A DNA stretch of 64,000 nt from Pseudobdellovibrionaceae bacterium (lineage in GTDB: Bacteria > Bdellovibrionota > Bdellovibrionia > Bdellovibrionales > Bdellovibrionaceae). This document shows positions 27,637 through 36,248 of the stretch, in pieces. Every line of letters starts with the position of its first letter. The stretch's first letter is position 1. The notes below the pieces were generated by a model that was given only the letters and a program-made list of their open reading frames with translations, ran no database searches and was not told the origin of the DNA. The stretch spans positions 1-64,000 of the forward strand of contig CANFQX010000008.1 of the NCBI GenBank assembly GCA_947449255.1, read 5' to 3'. The translations under genes were made by a program, and so were the position numbers.

Positions 27637-27872
27637 TATTCAAGGTAAGGCCTCTAAAATTAGGTGGGATTTGAGGACGTTCTTGGACTCTTTCAATCAG
27701 GTAATTGTTTATCTGCGCCTTTTTTGTCACGAATATGGGGATTTTTTGCAGGCCCTTGCTTAGCCCAACCTTTAAAGCAGAGAAGTTTTATTGAACTCTG
27801 ATTGATCTGCTAGGTTATCTTAACAAGCTGTGCTACAACAGGCCCCAAATATCCTTTAACCAAGGGGACTTA

Positions 27873-27962
27873 ATGAAGGTCCCTGCTGTAATAAGCATGG
27901 CTGTCACAAGCCAAGGAGCCCTGAGATGGAAAATAAAGCCGCTACGGTTGTACCCCCAGTGA
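27873..27962 (+). other. Possible 29-codon upstream ORF overlapping rlmN
   Basis: The ATG at 27873 has a strong AAGGGG 5 nt upstream, and the frame runs to TGA at 27960-27962, 37 bp inside rlmN in another frame. The leader also holds a short stem GGGAC/GTCCC around that ATG (27865-27883). It may be a leader peptide that affects rlmN translation, or chance. Confidence 0.35.
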
Positions 27963-29128
27963 ATTACGCCGATGATAACGTTGTTAAACCAATCGAAAAT
28001 AAAGCCGTAAATTTTTATTCGCTGACTTTGGAAGATCTAAAAACCTACCTTAAAGGGAAAGGTAAAGAACAATTCCGGGCTCAACAAATTTTCAAATGGG
28101 TCTATGAACAGCGAGTAACCAATCCTGAAGAAATGACGAATCTTTCTAAAGAATTCAGGTCTTCTTTGCCACAAATACTTTCATTTGAATTGCCTCCAGT
28201 TCTAACACATTTAAAGTCGGTTGATGGGACGCAAAAATTATTATTTGATATGGGAGACGGCAACAGTGTCGAAGCTGTCGTGATTCCATCAGAAGGTCGT
28301 CTTACAATCTGCATTTCATCTGAAGTGGGATGCAACATTGCCTGCAAATTCTGCTTTACTGGAAAACAAAAGCTTAAACGAAGATTGCGAACTGAAGAAA
28401 TAGTCGGTCAGTTTATGCAGGTCCATGACAGGTTGGGCGAAGGTCAAAGACTAACCAATATAGTTTTCATGGGAATGGGAGAACCTCTAGATAATCCTGA
28501 AGCTGTATTTAAAACTATTGAAGTTGTTCATTCACCGTGGGGAATAAATCTTTCTCGCAAGAAAATTACAGTTTCTACTTCTGGCATTGTTCCTGAAATG
28601 TGGAGAGTTGCTGCTGCGAAGGTTCGCTTGGCGGTCAGTTTAAATGCACCAAATGATGAAATTCGATCTCAAATCATGCCCATCAATAAGCGCTGGAATA
28701 CGACTGAATTGTTGAATGCTTGCAAGGAGCATTATCGAGCGAGCAAAGACAAAATCACCTTTGAGTATGTTTTGCTTAAAGGTATTACTGATCAAATCGA
28801 GCATGCAAAACAATTAGTAAAACTTGTCAGGGATGTTCCTTGTAAAATTAATATAATTCCGTTTAATGAACATCCAGGTGCGGGTTACGAGCGCCCTGCC
28901 GATGAAACCATTGAAGCCTTCCACGCTGAACTTATGCGCTTAGGTGCCCATGTTTTATTGAGGCGCTCAATGGGGCGAGACATTTTCGCAGCCTGTGGGC
29001 AATTAACAAGTCAGGTTCCAAACAAGCCAGATCAAATGGACATTTCGAACTCGAAGTTGGCGGGCCTACCAAAGTATAAACGCGAAATGTTAATGACCGA
29101 AAAAAATATGATCAACAGCGAAAATTAA
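27926..29128 (+). CDS. rlmN: Dual-specificity 23S rRNA/tRNA A2-methyltransferase RlmN
   Basis: RlmN is a radical SAM enzyme that methylates C2 of A2503 in 23S rRNA and A37 of some tRNAs. Cysteines of the 4Fe-4S CX3CX2C motif are at about 136, 140 and 143 (GCNIACKFCFTG), and the C-terminal FAACGQL carries the methyl-carrying cysteine. Other hallmarks are FMGMGEPLDN and LAVSLNAPNDEIR. About 30 extra N-terminal residues precede the usual start. AAGGAG lies 7 nt before the ATG. The PfkB gene follows after 11 bp. Confidence 0.96.
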   Translation: MENKAATVVPPVNYADDNVVKPIENKAVNFYSLTLEDLKTYLKGKGKEQFRAQQIFKWVYEQRVTNPEEMTNLSKEFRSSLPQILSFELPPVLTHLKSVDGTQKLLFDMGDGNSVEAVVIPSEGRLTICISSEVGCNIACKFCFTGKQKLKRRLRTEEIVGQFMQVHDRLGEGQRLTNIVFMGMGEPLDNPEAVFKTIEVVHSPWGINLSRKKITVSTSGIVPEMWRVAAAKVRLAVSLNAPNDEIRSQIMPINKRWNTTELLNACKEHYRASKDKITFEYVLLKGITDQIEHAKQLVKLVRDVPCKINIIPFNEHPGAGYERPADETIEAFHAELMRLGAHVLLRRSMGRDIFAACGQLTSQVPNKPDQMDISNSKLAGLPKYKREMLMTEKNMINSEN

Positions 29129-29139
29129 AGGAATACAAC

Positions 29140-30048
29140 ATGTCAGAAATTCTTGTAGTCGGAAGTTTAGCATACGATTCAATTGAAACTCCATCCGGTA
29201 AGGTTGAACGTGCCCTGGGTGGATCAGCCAACTATTTCTCTTTGGCAGCATCTCTATTTTCTAAAGTGCGAGTCGTGGGCGTCGTCGGTGAAGATTACGA
29301 TCAAAATCATTATGATTTATTGCACGCTCGCGGAGTAGACTTAGCTGGGTTGTCTAGGGTTGAAGGTAAAACCTTTCATTGGGCGGGTTCTTATGAAGGG
29401 GATTTGAATGAGGCAAAAACTTTAAAAACGGAGCTCAATGTTTTTGAACATTTTAATCCAAATTTACCAGAGCATTTTAAAGATTCATCCTTCGTGTTTT
29501 TAGCAAATATCGCGCCTGAATTACAACTTCAAGTACTTGAGCAAGTGAAGGAACCAAAATTTGTTGGAATGGATACAATGAACTTTTGGATCTCAATCAA
29601 AAAAGACAAACTGATTGAGGTATTAAAAAAGGTGAATCTTGTTTTAATTAATGAGGGTGAAGCAAAAATGCTTACCGGTGCAGAGAATGCAATTTCAGCA
29701 GCTCCAATGATCACAGAGATGGGGCCCGATGCAGTTGTTATTAAGCGTGGAGAGTATGGTTTTGCTCTTTACACCAAAGCTGAGGGATTCTTTATTTTAC
29801 CAGCGATGCCTATTCCTAAAGTCATTGATCCAACGGGGGCGGGAGACACTTTCGCAGGTGGTTTCTTTGGATATTTAGCTGCTCAAAAAACGATTCCTAC
29901 GATTTCAAGTTTGAAGCATGCTTGTATCATGGGTTCAATTATGGCTAGTCACACGATTCAGGATTTTTCTGTAACTGCTTTGTCAAAAGTTACAATGTCT
30001 GATGTTGAAGTTCGTCTGGCTGGATACAGAAAAGTAATAGCACTTTAA
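29140..30048 (+). CDS. PfkB-family sugar or nucleoside kinase
   Basis: A 302-residue kinase of the ribokinase fold. ALGGSANYFSLAASLF (substrate-side Gly pair), LINEGEAKMLTG and DPTGAGDTFAGGFFG, which has the catalytic Asp and anion hole, identify the family. The substrate cannot be deduced; ribokinase and adenosine kinase are candidates. It lies 11 bp behind rlmN and ends before a strong terminator, so the two form an operon. Confidence 0.85.
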   Translation: MSEILVVGSLAYDSIETPSGKVERALGGSANYFSLAASLFSKVRVVGVVGEDYDQNHYDLLHARGVDLAGLSRVEGKTFHWAGSYEGDLNEAKTLKTELNVFEHFNPNLPEHFKDSSFVFLANIAPELQLQVLEQVKEPKFVGMDTMNFWISIKKDKLIEVLKKVNLVLINEGEAKMLTGAENAISAAPMITEMGPDAVVIKRGEYGFALYTKAEGFFILPAMPIPKVIDPTGAGDTFAGGFFGYLAAQKTIPTISSLKHACIMGSIMASHTIQDFSVTALSKVTMSDVEVRLAGYRKVIAL

Positions 30049-30092
30049 CTTTTGTGACTAAAATATCACACGTCTCATTTTAATTTCATAGT

Positions 30093-30131
30093 TGAGACTT
30101 AGGTCTAGGTTAAGCCTAAGTCTCATTTTTT
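30093..30131 (+). terminator. Strong terminator of rlmN-pfkB operon
   Basis: Perfect 11-bp stem TGAGACTTAGG/CCTAAGTCTCA (30093-30103 with 30115-30125) followed by six T. Confidence 0.9.
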
Positions 30132-30353
30132 AGACCATATTAAAGAAATCAGCTCTTGGTTTGAATATCTAAATTTCACCGATTGCGGCCTTGTTTTTGT
30201 TTCAACTTAATTCATTGATTTCCCTGGTCATTAAAATCTAATTTTGAGACATTTTTTGAATCCAATCCTATTGAAAGCATGCTTATTGTAAATGAAATCC
30301 ATATAGTTTTATCGGTCAACGATAAATTAATGCATTGAATTTTGTGGCTTTTC

Positions 30354-30381
30354 TCAAGATGTTTCAATGAAGTGCCGATAG
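30354..30381 (+). promoter_or_regulatory. Possible weak sigma-28-type promoter
   Basis: TCAAGATG, 12 nt, GCCGATAG resembles the FliA consensus TAAAGTTT-N11-GCCGATAA; the -10 half is good and the -35 half is weak. It ends 11 bp before the ATG of the coiled-coil gene, so the mRNA leader would be only about 5 nt. The rest of the 344-bp gap (30049-30392) holds the terminator above and no other feature I recognise. Confidence 0.4.
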
Positions 30382-30392
30382 TTTAAGTAATA

Positions 30393-31817
30393 ATGAGTAA
30401 AAAGAAAAAGACTTCTTCACCAGCTGAACTTCTTATTGAGTCCTTAATGGATGACCTCAAGGACGTTCAATCTGAGGCATCATTTCATAATGCTAAAAAA
30501 AGTCAGAATTTTAATTATGATATTGATGCTGATTATGGTTCCAATTCTGTTGTCTTTGATCCAAATGCTCAAAATCCAGATGATGATGTCATTCTTGTTT
30601 CTAAAAGGCATGTTATTACAGAAGAAACAAAAAATCTGTTGAGGGACTTTAAAATCGCTGATTTGGATCAATCAAAATCCAATGAGCCAGATCTTCAAAT
30701 TCCACAGCCTCCTAAGAAAAAAGCCGAGAAAAGCAATATCACTCTGCAGGCAGATTTAGAACATCAGCATGAGCCTGATTCTAATTCTGGTTCAGAATTA
30801 GAATCAGAGACAGATTTAAATTTATTAGAGCCAGCAAATTCTTCTTCGGAAGCCTTGAAAGAAAAAAAAGAGAATGGTCCGAAAGGACTTATGCCAGTTT
30901 TGTTCTATACGCCAGATGATGACGATAGCACTCAAGCCATTATTTCTAATCCTGAACCTGAATATAAAGAAGAAAAGTTAGAATTCAAAATTGCAGATAA
31001 AATTGCACGTCGCAAGATTCCCACGGCCAGTGATCAGAAAAGTGTCGTAAACAAAGGTGTTCATTCCAATACTAGTACAATTGACAAAACCCAGCCAGTG
31101 GAAGGCTTTGCCAACATTCAAGCGGGCAGAGTTGAAAAAAACAAGGACTTTGATTCTAAGGTGAGCGTCGGAAACTTTCGTGGTCATATGCGTTCCGGCG
31201 GATTTAACTTGCTTACTTCTGTAGATGCCAGTCTCGCTCAAGCTGAGAGCTTGAAGCTGGCGCAATTTCGAATTCTAGAACTTGAAAAAGAAGTTGAGAC
31301 CCTGCGAATGGAAAATGAGGAGCTCGGCTCCGCTGGGGAAATCATCAGGTCCCGTGCAGAAATATTGACCTCTCATGTCTCTGCTGTTGAAAAAGAAAAA
31401 AGTGAAATTAAAGAATCTGCCAGAAATGAATTGATAATTTTAAAAGGCAGTCTGAAGTATAAAGAAGAAGAAATTGTAAAGGCCCGCGTCAAAATTGATG
31501 AGCTTGAAACTAGACTTAAATCAGATTTTAAAAAGATTCGAGTTCGAGAGCGGGAACTCGAGAATAGACTTGAGCTGTTGCGTGCAGAAAAAGCCGCACT
31601 GGTCCGTTCAAAGGATGATTATATCCTGGATCAAAAAAGAAAGATTGATCAGATTTCTCAAGAACTGGATAATTATCGTGATAAGTGCCTGGAACTGAAT
31701 AAGGCACTTGAGGCGAATCAAGACCAGTTTAAACGTACCGAGCGCGCTCTGCGATTGGCGCTGACGAACTTAGAGGTCAAAGAGGAGAGCCTCATGCCAA
31801 TCAAGAAAGCAGAGTGA
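30393..31817 (+). CDS. Coiled-coil protein with disordered acidic N-terminus
   Basis: A 474-residue protein with no family recognised. Residues 1-280 are acidic and low complexity (Asp/Glu/Ser/Pro-rich), likely disordered. Residues about 285-465 are one long coiled coil (AQFRILELEKEVETLRMENE, then heptads to KALEANQDQFKRTERALRLAL). There is no signal peptide or membrane segment, so it is cytoplasmic, and it may be a scaffold. The phosphoesterase gene starts 1 bp after its stop codon, so both share an operon. Confidence 0.65.
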   Translation: MSKKKKTSSPAELLIESLMDDLKDVQSEASFHNAKKSQNFNYDIDADYGSNSVVFDPNAQNPDDDVILVSKRHVITEETKNLLRDFKIADLDQSKSNEPDLQIPQPPKKKAEKSNITLQADLEHQHEPDSNSGSELESETDLNLLEPANSSSEALKEKKENGPKGLMPVLFYTPDDDDSTQAIISNPEPEYKEEKLEFKIADKIARRKIPTASDQKSVVNKGVHSNTSTIDKTQPVEGFANIQAGRVEKNKDFDSKVSVGNFRGHMRSGGFNLLTSVDASLAQAESLKLAQFRILELEKEVETLRMENEELGSAGEIIRSRAEILTSHVSAVEKEKSEIKESARNELIILKGSLKYKEEEIVKARVKIDELETRLKSDFKKIRVRERELENRLELLRAEKAALVRSKDDYILDQKRKIDQISQELDNYRDKCLELNKALEANQDQFKRTERALRLALTNLEVKEESLMPIKKAE

Positions 31818-31818
31818 T

Positions 31819-32958
31819 ATGGAATCTACTCCGGTAGTTGAGTCCAGTGAAGGTGCCGTAGTAACCAAGGCCGTCCCCGTCAAAAAAATTAAAGTTGTCG
31901 TCAGTGATTTGCATTTAGGCAAAGGAAGATTTTTACCTCAAGGGGGGTTAAATTCTCTGGAGGAATTTTATTTTGGCGATAAGTTGGTTGAGTTCATTCA
32001 TTACTATTCCACGGGAATTTACAAAGACTACGAAGTTGAATTGATCATAAATGGAGACTTTTTTAATTTTTTGCAATGTGATTACAAAGGTCACTTTTTA
32101 TCGGTCATAACAGAGTCAGTGACGCTCGATATGCTCAAGGAAATTATTAAGGGCCATGAGAGTGTATTCAAGGCTTTTGCAGAATTTGCGGCTAAGCCGG
32201 GTAAATCTTTGACTTATATTGTAGGAAACCATGATCAAGGGATGCTATGGCCTGCATGTCGGGCATATCTCAATCAGATTGTCGGCACTTCCATTCGATT
32301 TAAAAACCTAGTTTATTTTTTTGATGGCGTCCATATTGAGCATGGACATATGCATGAAGCCGCTAACAGAATGGATCCAAAAAAGTTTTTTTTAAAGAAA
32401 AACTTAGTCGAGCCAATTTTAAATTTGCCCTTTGGTTCGCATTTCTTTTTAGATGTGGTTTTAAAAATTAAGCAAACTTATCCACACGTTGATAAAATCA
32501 GACCCTTTGGAATGATGGTGCGGTGGGCCTTAGTTAATGAGACGATGGTCATCATCAAAGCTTTTTTTATGGCCTGGATTTATTTTTTTAAAAGTGTTTT
32601 TGTTAAAGATCCGCGCCGACATTGGCCAGCAAAAAGGATCATCCAAGTTATTTTGGAAAGTGCCATTTTTCCTGATCTCAGTGAATCAGCGCGTAAAATT
32701 CTAAATGATGAACGCATTCACACGGTTATTTTTGGTCATTCACACGTCTATCAGTATCGACAATGGTCAGAAAATAAAGAATATTTTAATACTGGAACGT
32801 GGACGGAGCTCACTTCTTTGGATATTGTCTCTTTGGGGAAAATCACGAAATTAACCTATGTTTTGATTCAATATCCAGAAGATGGCAGTCGACCTCACGG
32901 TCGTCTTAAAGAGTGGAAGGGCTATCATCGAATTGAGGAAGATGTAGCAATTTCTTAG
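31819..32958 (+). CDS. Calcineurin-like metallophosphoesterase
   Basis: The 379-residue protein has the five metallophosphoesterase blocks: VVSDLHLGKGRF, NGDFFNF, VGNHDQG, the His in GVHIEHGHMHEA and FGHSHVYQYRQW. The arrangement resembles UDP-2,3-diacylglucosamine hydrolase and other SDLHLG-type enzymes, but the protein is longer (about 240 residues in LpxH), so the substrate is uncertain. Two hydrophobic stretches near 230-260 could touch the membrane. It is translationally close to the coiled-coil gene. Confidence 0.75.
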   Translation: MESTPVVESSEGAVVTKAVPVKKIKVVVSDLHLGKGRFLPQGGLNSLEEFYFGDKLVEFIHYYSTGIYKDYEVELIINGDFFNFLQCDYKGHFLSVITESVTLDMLKEIIKGHESVFKAFAEFAAKPGKSLTYIVGNHDQGMLWPACRAYLNQIVGTSIRFKNLVYFFDGVHIEHGHMHEAANRMDPKKFFLKKNLVEPILNLPFGSHFFLDVVLKIKQTYPHVDKIRPFGMMVRWALVNETMVIIKAFFMAWIYFFKSVFVKDPRRHWPAKRIIQVILESAIFPDLSESARKILNDERIHTVIFGHSHVYQYRQWSENKEYFNTGTWTELTSLDIVSLGKITKLTYVLIQYPEDGSRPHGRLKEWKGYHRIEEDVAIS

Positions 32959-33002
32959 CCTTTTTCGCTCTTAACAAAATTGATTAAAGGAAATAAAGTA
33001 AG

Positions 33003-34217
33003 ATGTTAGAAATTATAAACTCAAGTCATCCGATTCAAAATCAAATCATTCATGAATGTCAGGCTTCCCTAAAGAACTTTTTGCAGCGCAAGGATATTGG
33101 CTTTCCACAATTGGTAGATAGAATTCCATTATGGCAACAGTCCCATAAAATGGGTGCCGAATTTGCAGCAAAATACAAAAAGCTTGTCATTGTTGGCCTA
33201 GGTGGAAGTTCTCTAGGGACTCGTGTTATTGCAGAGGTCTTTAATTCAAAATCGCTCTTTTTTGTCGACAATGTGGATGCCTTGGAATTTGAAACATTGA
33301 TCGAAGACCTAGGCGATCTAAGCGAAGTGGGTTGGGCTTTCATTTCTAAAAGTGGTACGACTATAGAGTCCTTGTGTGCCATGGAGTTACTGCTTCAAAT
33401 TTATGCCGAAGAGGGGTTGTCTTTAGCTGGGCAAAGTATTGTGATTTCTGAGAAAAAGGAAAACACGCTGACTCGTTGGGCGCAGGCAAATAAAGTTCCA
33501 GATTGTGAAATTCCAATTGATGTTGGAGGACGATTTTCTGTGTTGTCCCCCGTAGGAATGTTTCCTGCAGCTTTTTTGGGTCTAGATCTTGAAAAATTCC
33601 GCTTGGGTGCAAAAAAAGCCATATTAGATACAGCTCCCATATCTCAAATGATGGCTCAAGTTATTCAGAGCTATCAACGGGAAGAGTGGATCACTTTGTT
33701 GTGGCAATACAACTCACGTTTAAAAAATTTCGGAAATTGGTATCAACAGCTTTGGGCAGAATCTTTGGCAAAGGTGTTAACTAAATCGGGGCAGCCAGCT
33801 CCACGCGTGAGCACTCCAATGTCTGCAGTGGGAGCCTCCGATCAGCACTCCATTCTTCAACAGGTCATGGAGGGTGCCAAAGATAAATTTGTAGTCTTCC
33901 TCAGAGTGGAAGAGTCTGAAGCAGGATCTCAAAAAATAAAGGAAACTCATTTCTTTGAAACTGCAGATCTTAAGGGGCGCACTATGGGCGAGCTGCTCCG
34001 TGCAGAAGCCTTAGCAACTCAAGAAGCGTTAAATAAAAATGGCGTTTCAACAATGAGTTTAAAAACAAAATTCCTTGATGAAGAAACGCTAGGTTACCTT
34101 TTTATGTATTGGCAATTGGTTGTGGCGGGTCTAGGCGAATATTTGAAAATAGATGCTTTTAATCAACCAGGAGTAGAGCTTGGAAAAATTCTTGCGAAAG
34201 CCAAATTGAAGTCCTAA
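33003..34217 (+). CDS. pgi: Glucose-6-phosphate isomerase, short form
   Basis: Pgi interconverts glucose 6-phosphate and fructose 6-phosphate. The 404-residue protein is shorter than the 550-residue E. coli type. It has VIVGLGGSSLGTRV, the sugar-phosphate loop SKSGTTIE, VGGRFSVLSPVGMFPAAFLG, the catalytic Glu in QLWAESLAK, GASDQHSILQQ with the catalytic His, and a C-terminal NQPGVELGK with the Lys. ATG preceded by AAGGAAATAAAGTAAG. Confidence 0.93.
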   Translation: MLEIINSSHPIQNQIIHECQASLKNFLQRKDIGFPQLVDRIPLWQQSHKMGAEFAAKYKKLVIVGLGGSSLGTRVIAEVFNSKSLFFVDNVDALEFETLIEDLGDLSEVGWAFISKSGTTIESLCAMELLLQIYAEEGLSLAGQSIVISEKKENTLTRWAQANKVPDCEIPIDVGGRFSVLSPVGMFPAAFLGLDLEKFRLGAKKAILDTAPISQMMAQVIQSYQREEWITLLWQYNSRLKNFGNWYQQLWAESLAKVLTKSGQPAPRVSTPMSAVGASDQHSILQQVMEGAKDKFVVFLRVEESEAGSQKIKETHFFETADLKGRTMGELLRAEALATQEALNKNGVSTMSLKTKFLDEETLGYLFMYWQLVVAGLGEYLKIDAFNQPGVELGKILAKAKLKS

Positions 34218-34229
34218 GCAAGAATTAAG

Positions 34230-34260
34230 CAGACGAATGTCTGGGTATATTTTTAATTTT
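34230..34260 (+). terminator. Weak terminator after pgi
   Basis: Stem CAGAC/GTCTG (34230-34234 with 34239-34243) followed by GGTATATTTTTAATTTTT. The short stem makes it doubtful. Confidence 0.35.
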
Positions 34261-34318
34261 TGTGATTTTTTATCTTAAACACTATGGGCCCGACTGAGGC
34301 CTATAGCTAAATGCAAGA

Positions 34319-34348
34319 TTGTCATTTGCGGTTTCAGCAATCTATAAT
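34319..34348 (+). promoter_or_regulatory. Sigma-70 promoter giving a leaderless dgcB-like mRNA
   Basis: TTGTCA (34319-34324), 18 bp, TATAAT (34343-34348). Only 7 nt separate the -10 from ATG 34356, so transcription would start at or one base before the start codon. No Shine-Dalgarno is present. Confidence 0.6.
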
Positions 34349-34355
34349 TATTTAT

Positions 34356-35291
34356 ATGGTTGAAAATGATGACAGCTCAAATGAAATTCAAGAAAAAACC
34401 AGTATCGTAGCAAGCGACACCTTTAAGGGGAGAATGCGCGAAGCCGATGATGCGCCACCTGCACTTCTGATATTGATCGGACCTCCCGGCTATGTAGGCA
34501 AGCAGTATCCAATCACTTCAAGTGACATTGTGATTGGGCGGTCTGTTGAAAGCCAAGTTTACATCGATGATAAAAGTTTAAGTCGTTCCCATGCTAAATT
34601 TGCTGTTCATGGTTCAGAAGTTTCAATTATTGATTTAGGATCTACGAACAAAACAGTTGTGAACGGTCAAGTTATGGCTGCCTTAACCTCTTGCCTATTA
34701 AAGAATAATGATCAAATAAAAACTGGAAATATTATTTTCAAATTTCTGGAAAAAGGCAGTTTGGAAGCCGTTTCATCGCAAGCCATGTATGAGAAGTCGC
34801 AGAAAGATGCCTTAACAGGCGCCCATTCGAAGGGTGCACTGATGGAAAAAGGCCCGGACGCTATTAAAAGAGCCGAAATTTTAAATGAGGCCTTAAGTTT
34901 AATCACCTTTGATATCGATCATTTCAAAAAAGTGAATGATAATTTTGGTCATCCCGCTGGTGATTATGTATTAAAAGAACTCTGCAGAGTTGTTATTAGT
35001 AAGCTCATTCGCGCTAACGATTTTTTTGCACGTTATGGCGGCGAAGAATTTGTCTTAATTCTATCAGGCTCGGATTCTAGAATTGCTGGCGAGATTGGTG
35101 AAAGAATCAGGCAGACGATAGAAGCCCATGAATTTATTTTTGAAGATATAAAAATTCCAATCACCATTTCCGTGGGTGTCGCGACGAAGAGTTCAAAAGA
35201 CAGCGATTGGACGTCGTTGTATGACCGAGCGGATAAAGCGCTTTATCATTCAAAACAATCGGGTCGCAATTGCGTTACAATTGTTGGATAA
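34356..35291 (+). CDS. dgcB: FHA-GGDEF diguanylate cyclase, DgcB-like
   Basis: The enzyme makes cyclic di-GMP from two GTP. The 311 residues comprise an FHA domain (about 35-125: IGRS 60-63, SRSH 76-79, GSTN 95-98) that reads phosphothreonine peptides, then a GGDEF domain (about 145-310). The latter has FDIDHFKKVND, an intact active site GGEEF (228-232) and an RxxD inhibitory site (RAND, five residues before it). In B. bacteriovorus the FHA-GGDEF protein DgcB (Bd0742) is needed for prey invasion, and an RpoE-like sigma gene (Bd0743) is next to it, as here. The in-frame ATG at 34311 would put the promoter inside the gene and is rejected. Confidence 0.88.
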   Translation: MVENDDSSNEIQEKTSIVASDTFKGRMREADDAPPALLILIGPPGYVGKQYPITSSDIVIGRSVESQVYIDDKSLSRSHAKFAVHGSEVSIIDLGSTNKTVVNGQVMAALTSCLLKNNDQIKTGNIIFKFLEKGSLEAVSSQAMYEKSQKDALTGAHSKGALMEKGPDAIKRAEILNEALSLITFDIDHFKKVNDNFGHPAGDYVLKELCRVVISKLIRANDFFARYGGEEFVLILSGSDSRIAGEIGERIRQTIEAHEFIFEDIKIPITISVGVATKSSKDSDWTSLYDRADKALYHSKQSGRNCVTIVG

Positions 35292-35623
35292 AAAAAAGAA
35301 CGAGAATAATCGACTTACAAATAGAGACTAAATCGCTTTAATTTAGATTTCAAAATTTAAATTCGGTCGCGGCAATTTCAGAAACTAAAAGGCGAACTCC
35401 ATAAAAATATCTTATGTAGGCTATCAATTTAAATAATTCAATATCTTAGGGCCGTTATGGCACTTTTTTAATGGCATTATGATTGCTGTGTTTTATTTCC
35501 ATTGGCCTCTCGGAGTTTTTTCCTCCCGAGATCAAATGAGCAGCTGATTGAGATGGTCGCAAAAAGATCTTCAAGAAAAAAATTCAATACACTGGGCAAT
35601 TTAGACAGGAACGGGGAGAATAT
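35292..35623. other. Control region between dgcB-like and ECF sigma genes
   Basis: About 330 AT-rich bases without an ORF. It holds a sigma-54-like element at 35472-35487 and an imperfect hairpin CTCGGAG/CTCCCGAG near 35517-35540. Confidence 0.5.
35472..35487 (+). promoter_or_regulatory. Candidate sigma-54 promoter upstream of the ECF sigma gene
   Basis: TGGCATTATGATTGCT has GG at -24 and GC at -12 with the correct spacing of the consensus TGGCAC-N5-TTGCW. It lies about 137 bp before the sigma gene, leaving an untranslated leader of about 125 nt. Confidence 0.45.
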
Positions 35624-36247
35624 ATGCAGAGTGATCTCATAGTCCTATCGGATCTTGAATTGGTTGAAAAAGTGAAAATGGGCGATCGGGGATCTTTTTC
35701 TGAACTCGTCAAGCGACATCAACGAAGTTTGCTTAGATTGAGTTCAAGATTTGTAAGAGATCTTGATTTTGCTCAGGATGTGACGCAAGAAGCTTTCATT
35801 AAAGCGTATCAAAAAATAAACTCCTTTGAAGGACGTTCTTCATTTAAAAGTTGGTTGTTTCAAATTGGAGTCAATACAGCTAAAAACAAACTTCGCGAGA
35901 TGAAACGAAATACAGTCGATGCCGATGAGATTCACTTAGCGGTCTCAGCAAAGGCTGAAAGTATGTTGCTACACTCTGCTTTAGTAAATCTATTGCAAAC
36001 CGAAGTGGATCGATTGCCTGGAAAACAGAAAATGGCCTTGGTCTTAAGAGTCTATGATGATTTAAGTTTTCATGAAATTGCCGAAATAATGGAATGTCCA
36101 TATGACACAGCGAAGGCGAATTACCGCCATGCCTTGCTAAAACTTCGTCAAGTCTTTGAGCAAGAGTCAGACCTTAAATATTGGTCCGCAGAAGTGAGTG
36201 GTTTTATTACTGAAATCACTCATAGGTACATTGAAGTGGAGGGGTGA
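35624..36247 (+). CDS. ECF RNA polymerase sigma factor (RpoE-like)
   Basis: A sigma factor of 207 residues. Region 2 is at about 20-85 (GSFSELVKRHQRSLLRL, DFAQDVTQEAFIKAYQ, FKSWLFQIGVNTAKNKLR) and region 4 at about 130-175 (LPGKQKMALVLRVYDDLSF, HEIAEIMECPYDTAKANYRH). ACGGGGAGAAT precedes the ATG. The next gene starts 1 bp after its stop and encodes a one-pass membrane protein, a typical sigma/anti-sigma pair. The place next to dgcB matches Bd0743 of B. bacteriovorus, which has been reported to affect groES/groEL expression. Confidence 0.92.
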   Translation: MQSDLIVLSDLELVEKVKMGDRGSFSELVKRHQRSLLRLSSRFVRDLDFAQDVTQEAFIKAYQKINSFEGRSSFKSWLFQIGVNTAKNKLREMKRNTVDADEIHLAVSAKAESMLLHSALVNLLQTEVDRLPGKQKMALVLRVYDDLSFHEIAEIMECPYDTAKANYRHALLKLRQVFEQESDLKYWSAEVSGFITEITHRYIEVEG

Positions 36248-36248
36248 A

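Noticed and set aside
34311..34355. Longer N-terminus of the DgcB-like protein from ATG 34311
   Set aside because: It would place the -35 and -10 boxes inside the gene, and the added 15 residues do not resemble the family.
35292..35623. c-di-GMP riboswitch next to the DgcB-like gene
   Set aside because: I looked for the conserved GEMM core sequences here and in the other long intergenic regions and saw none.
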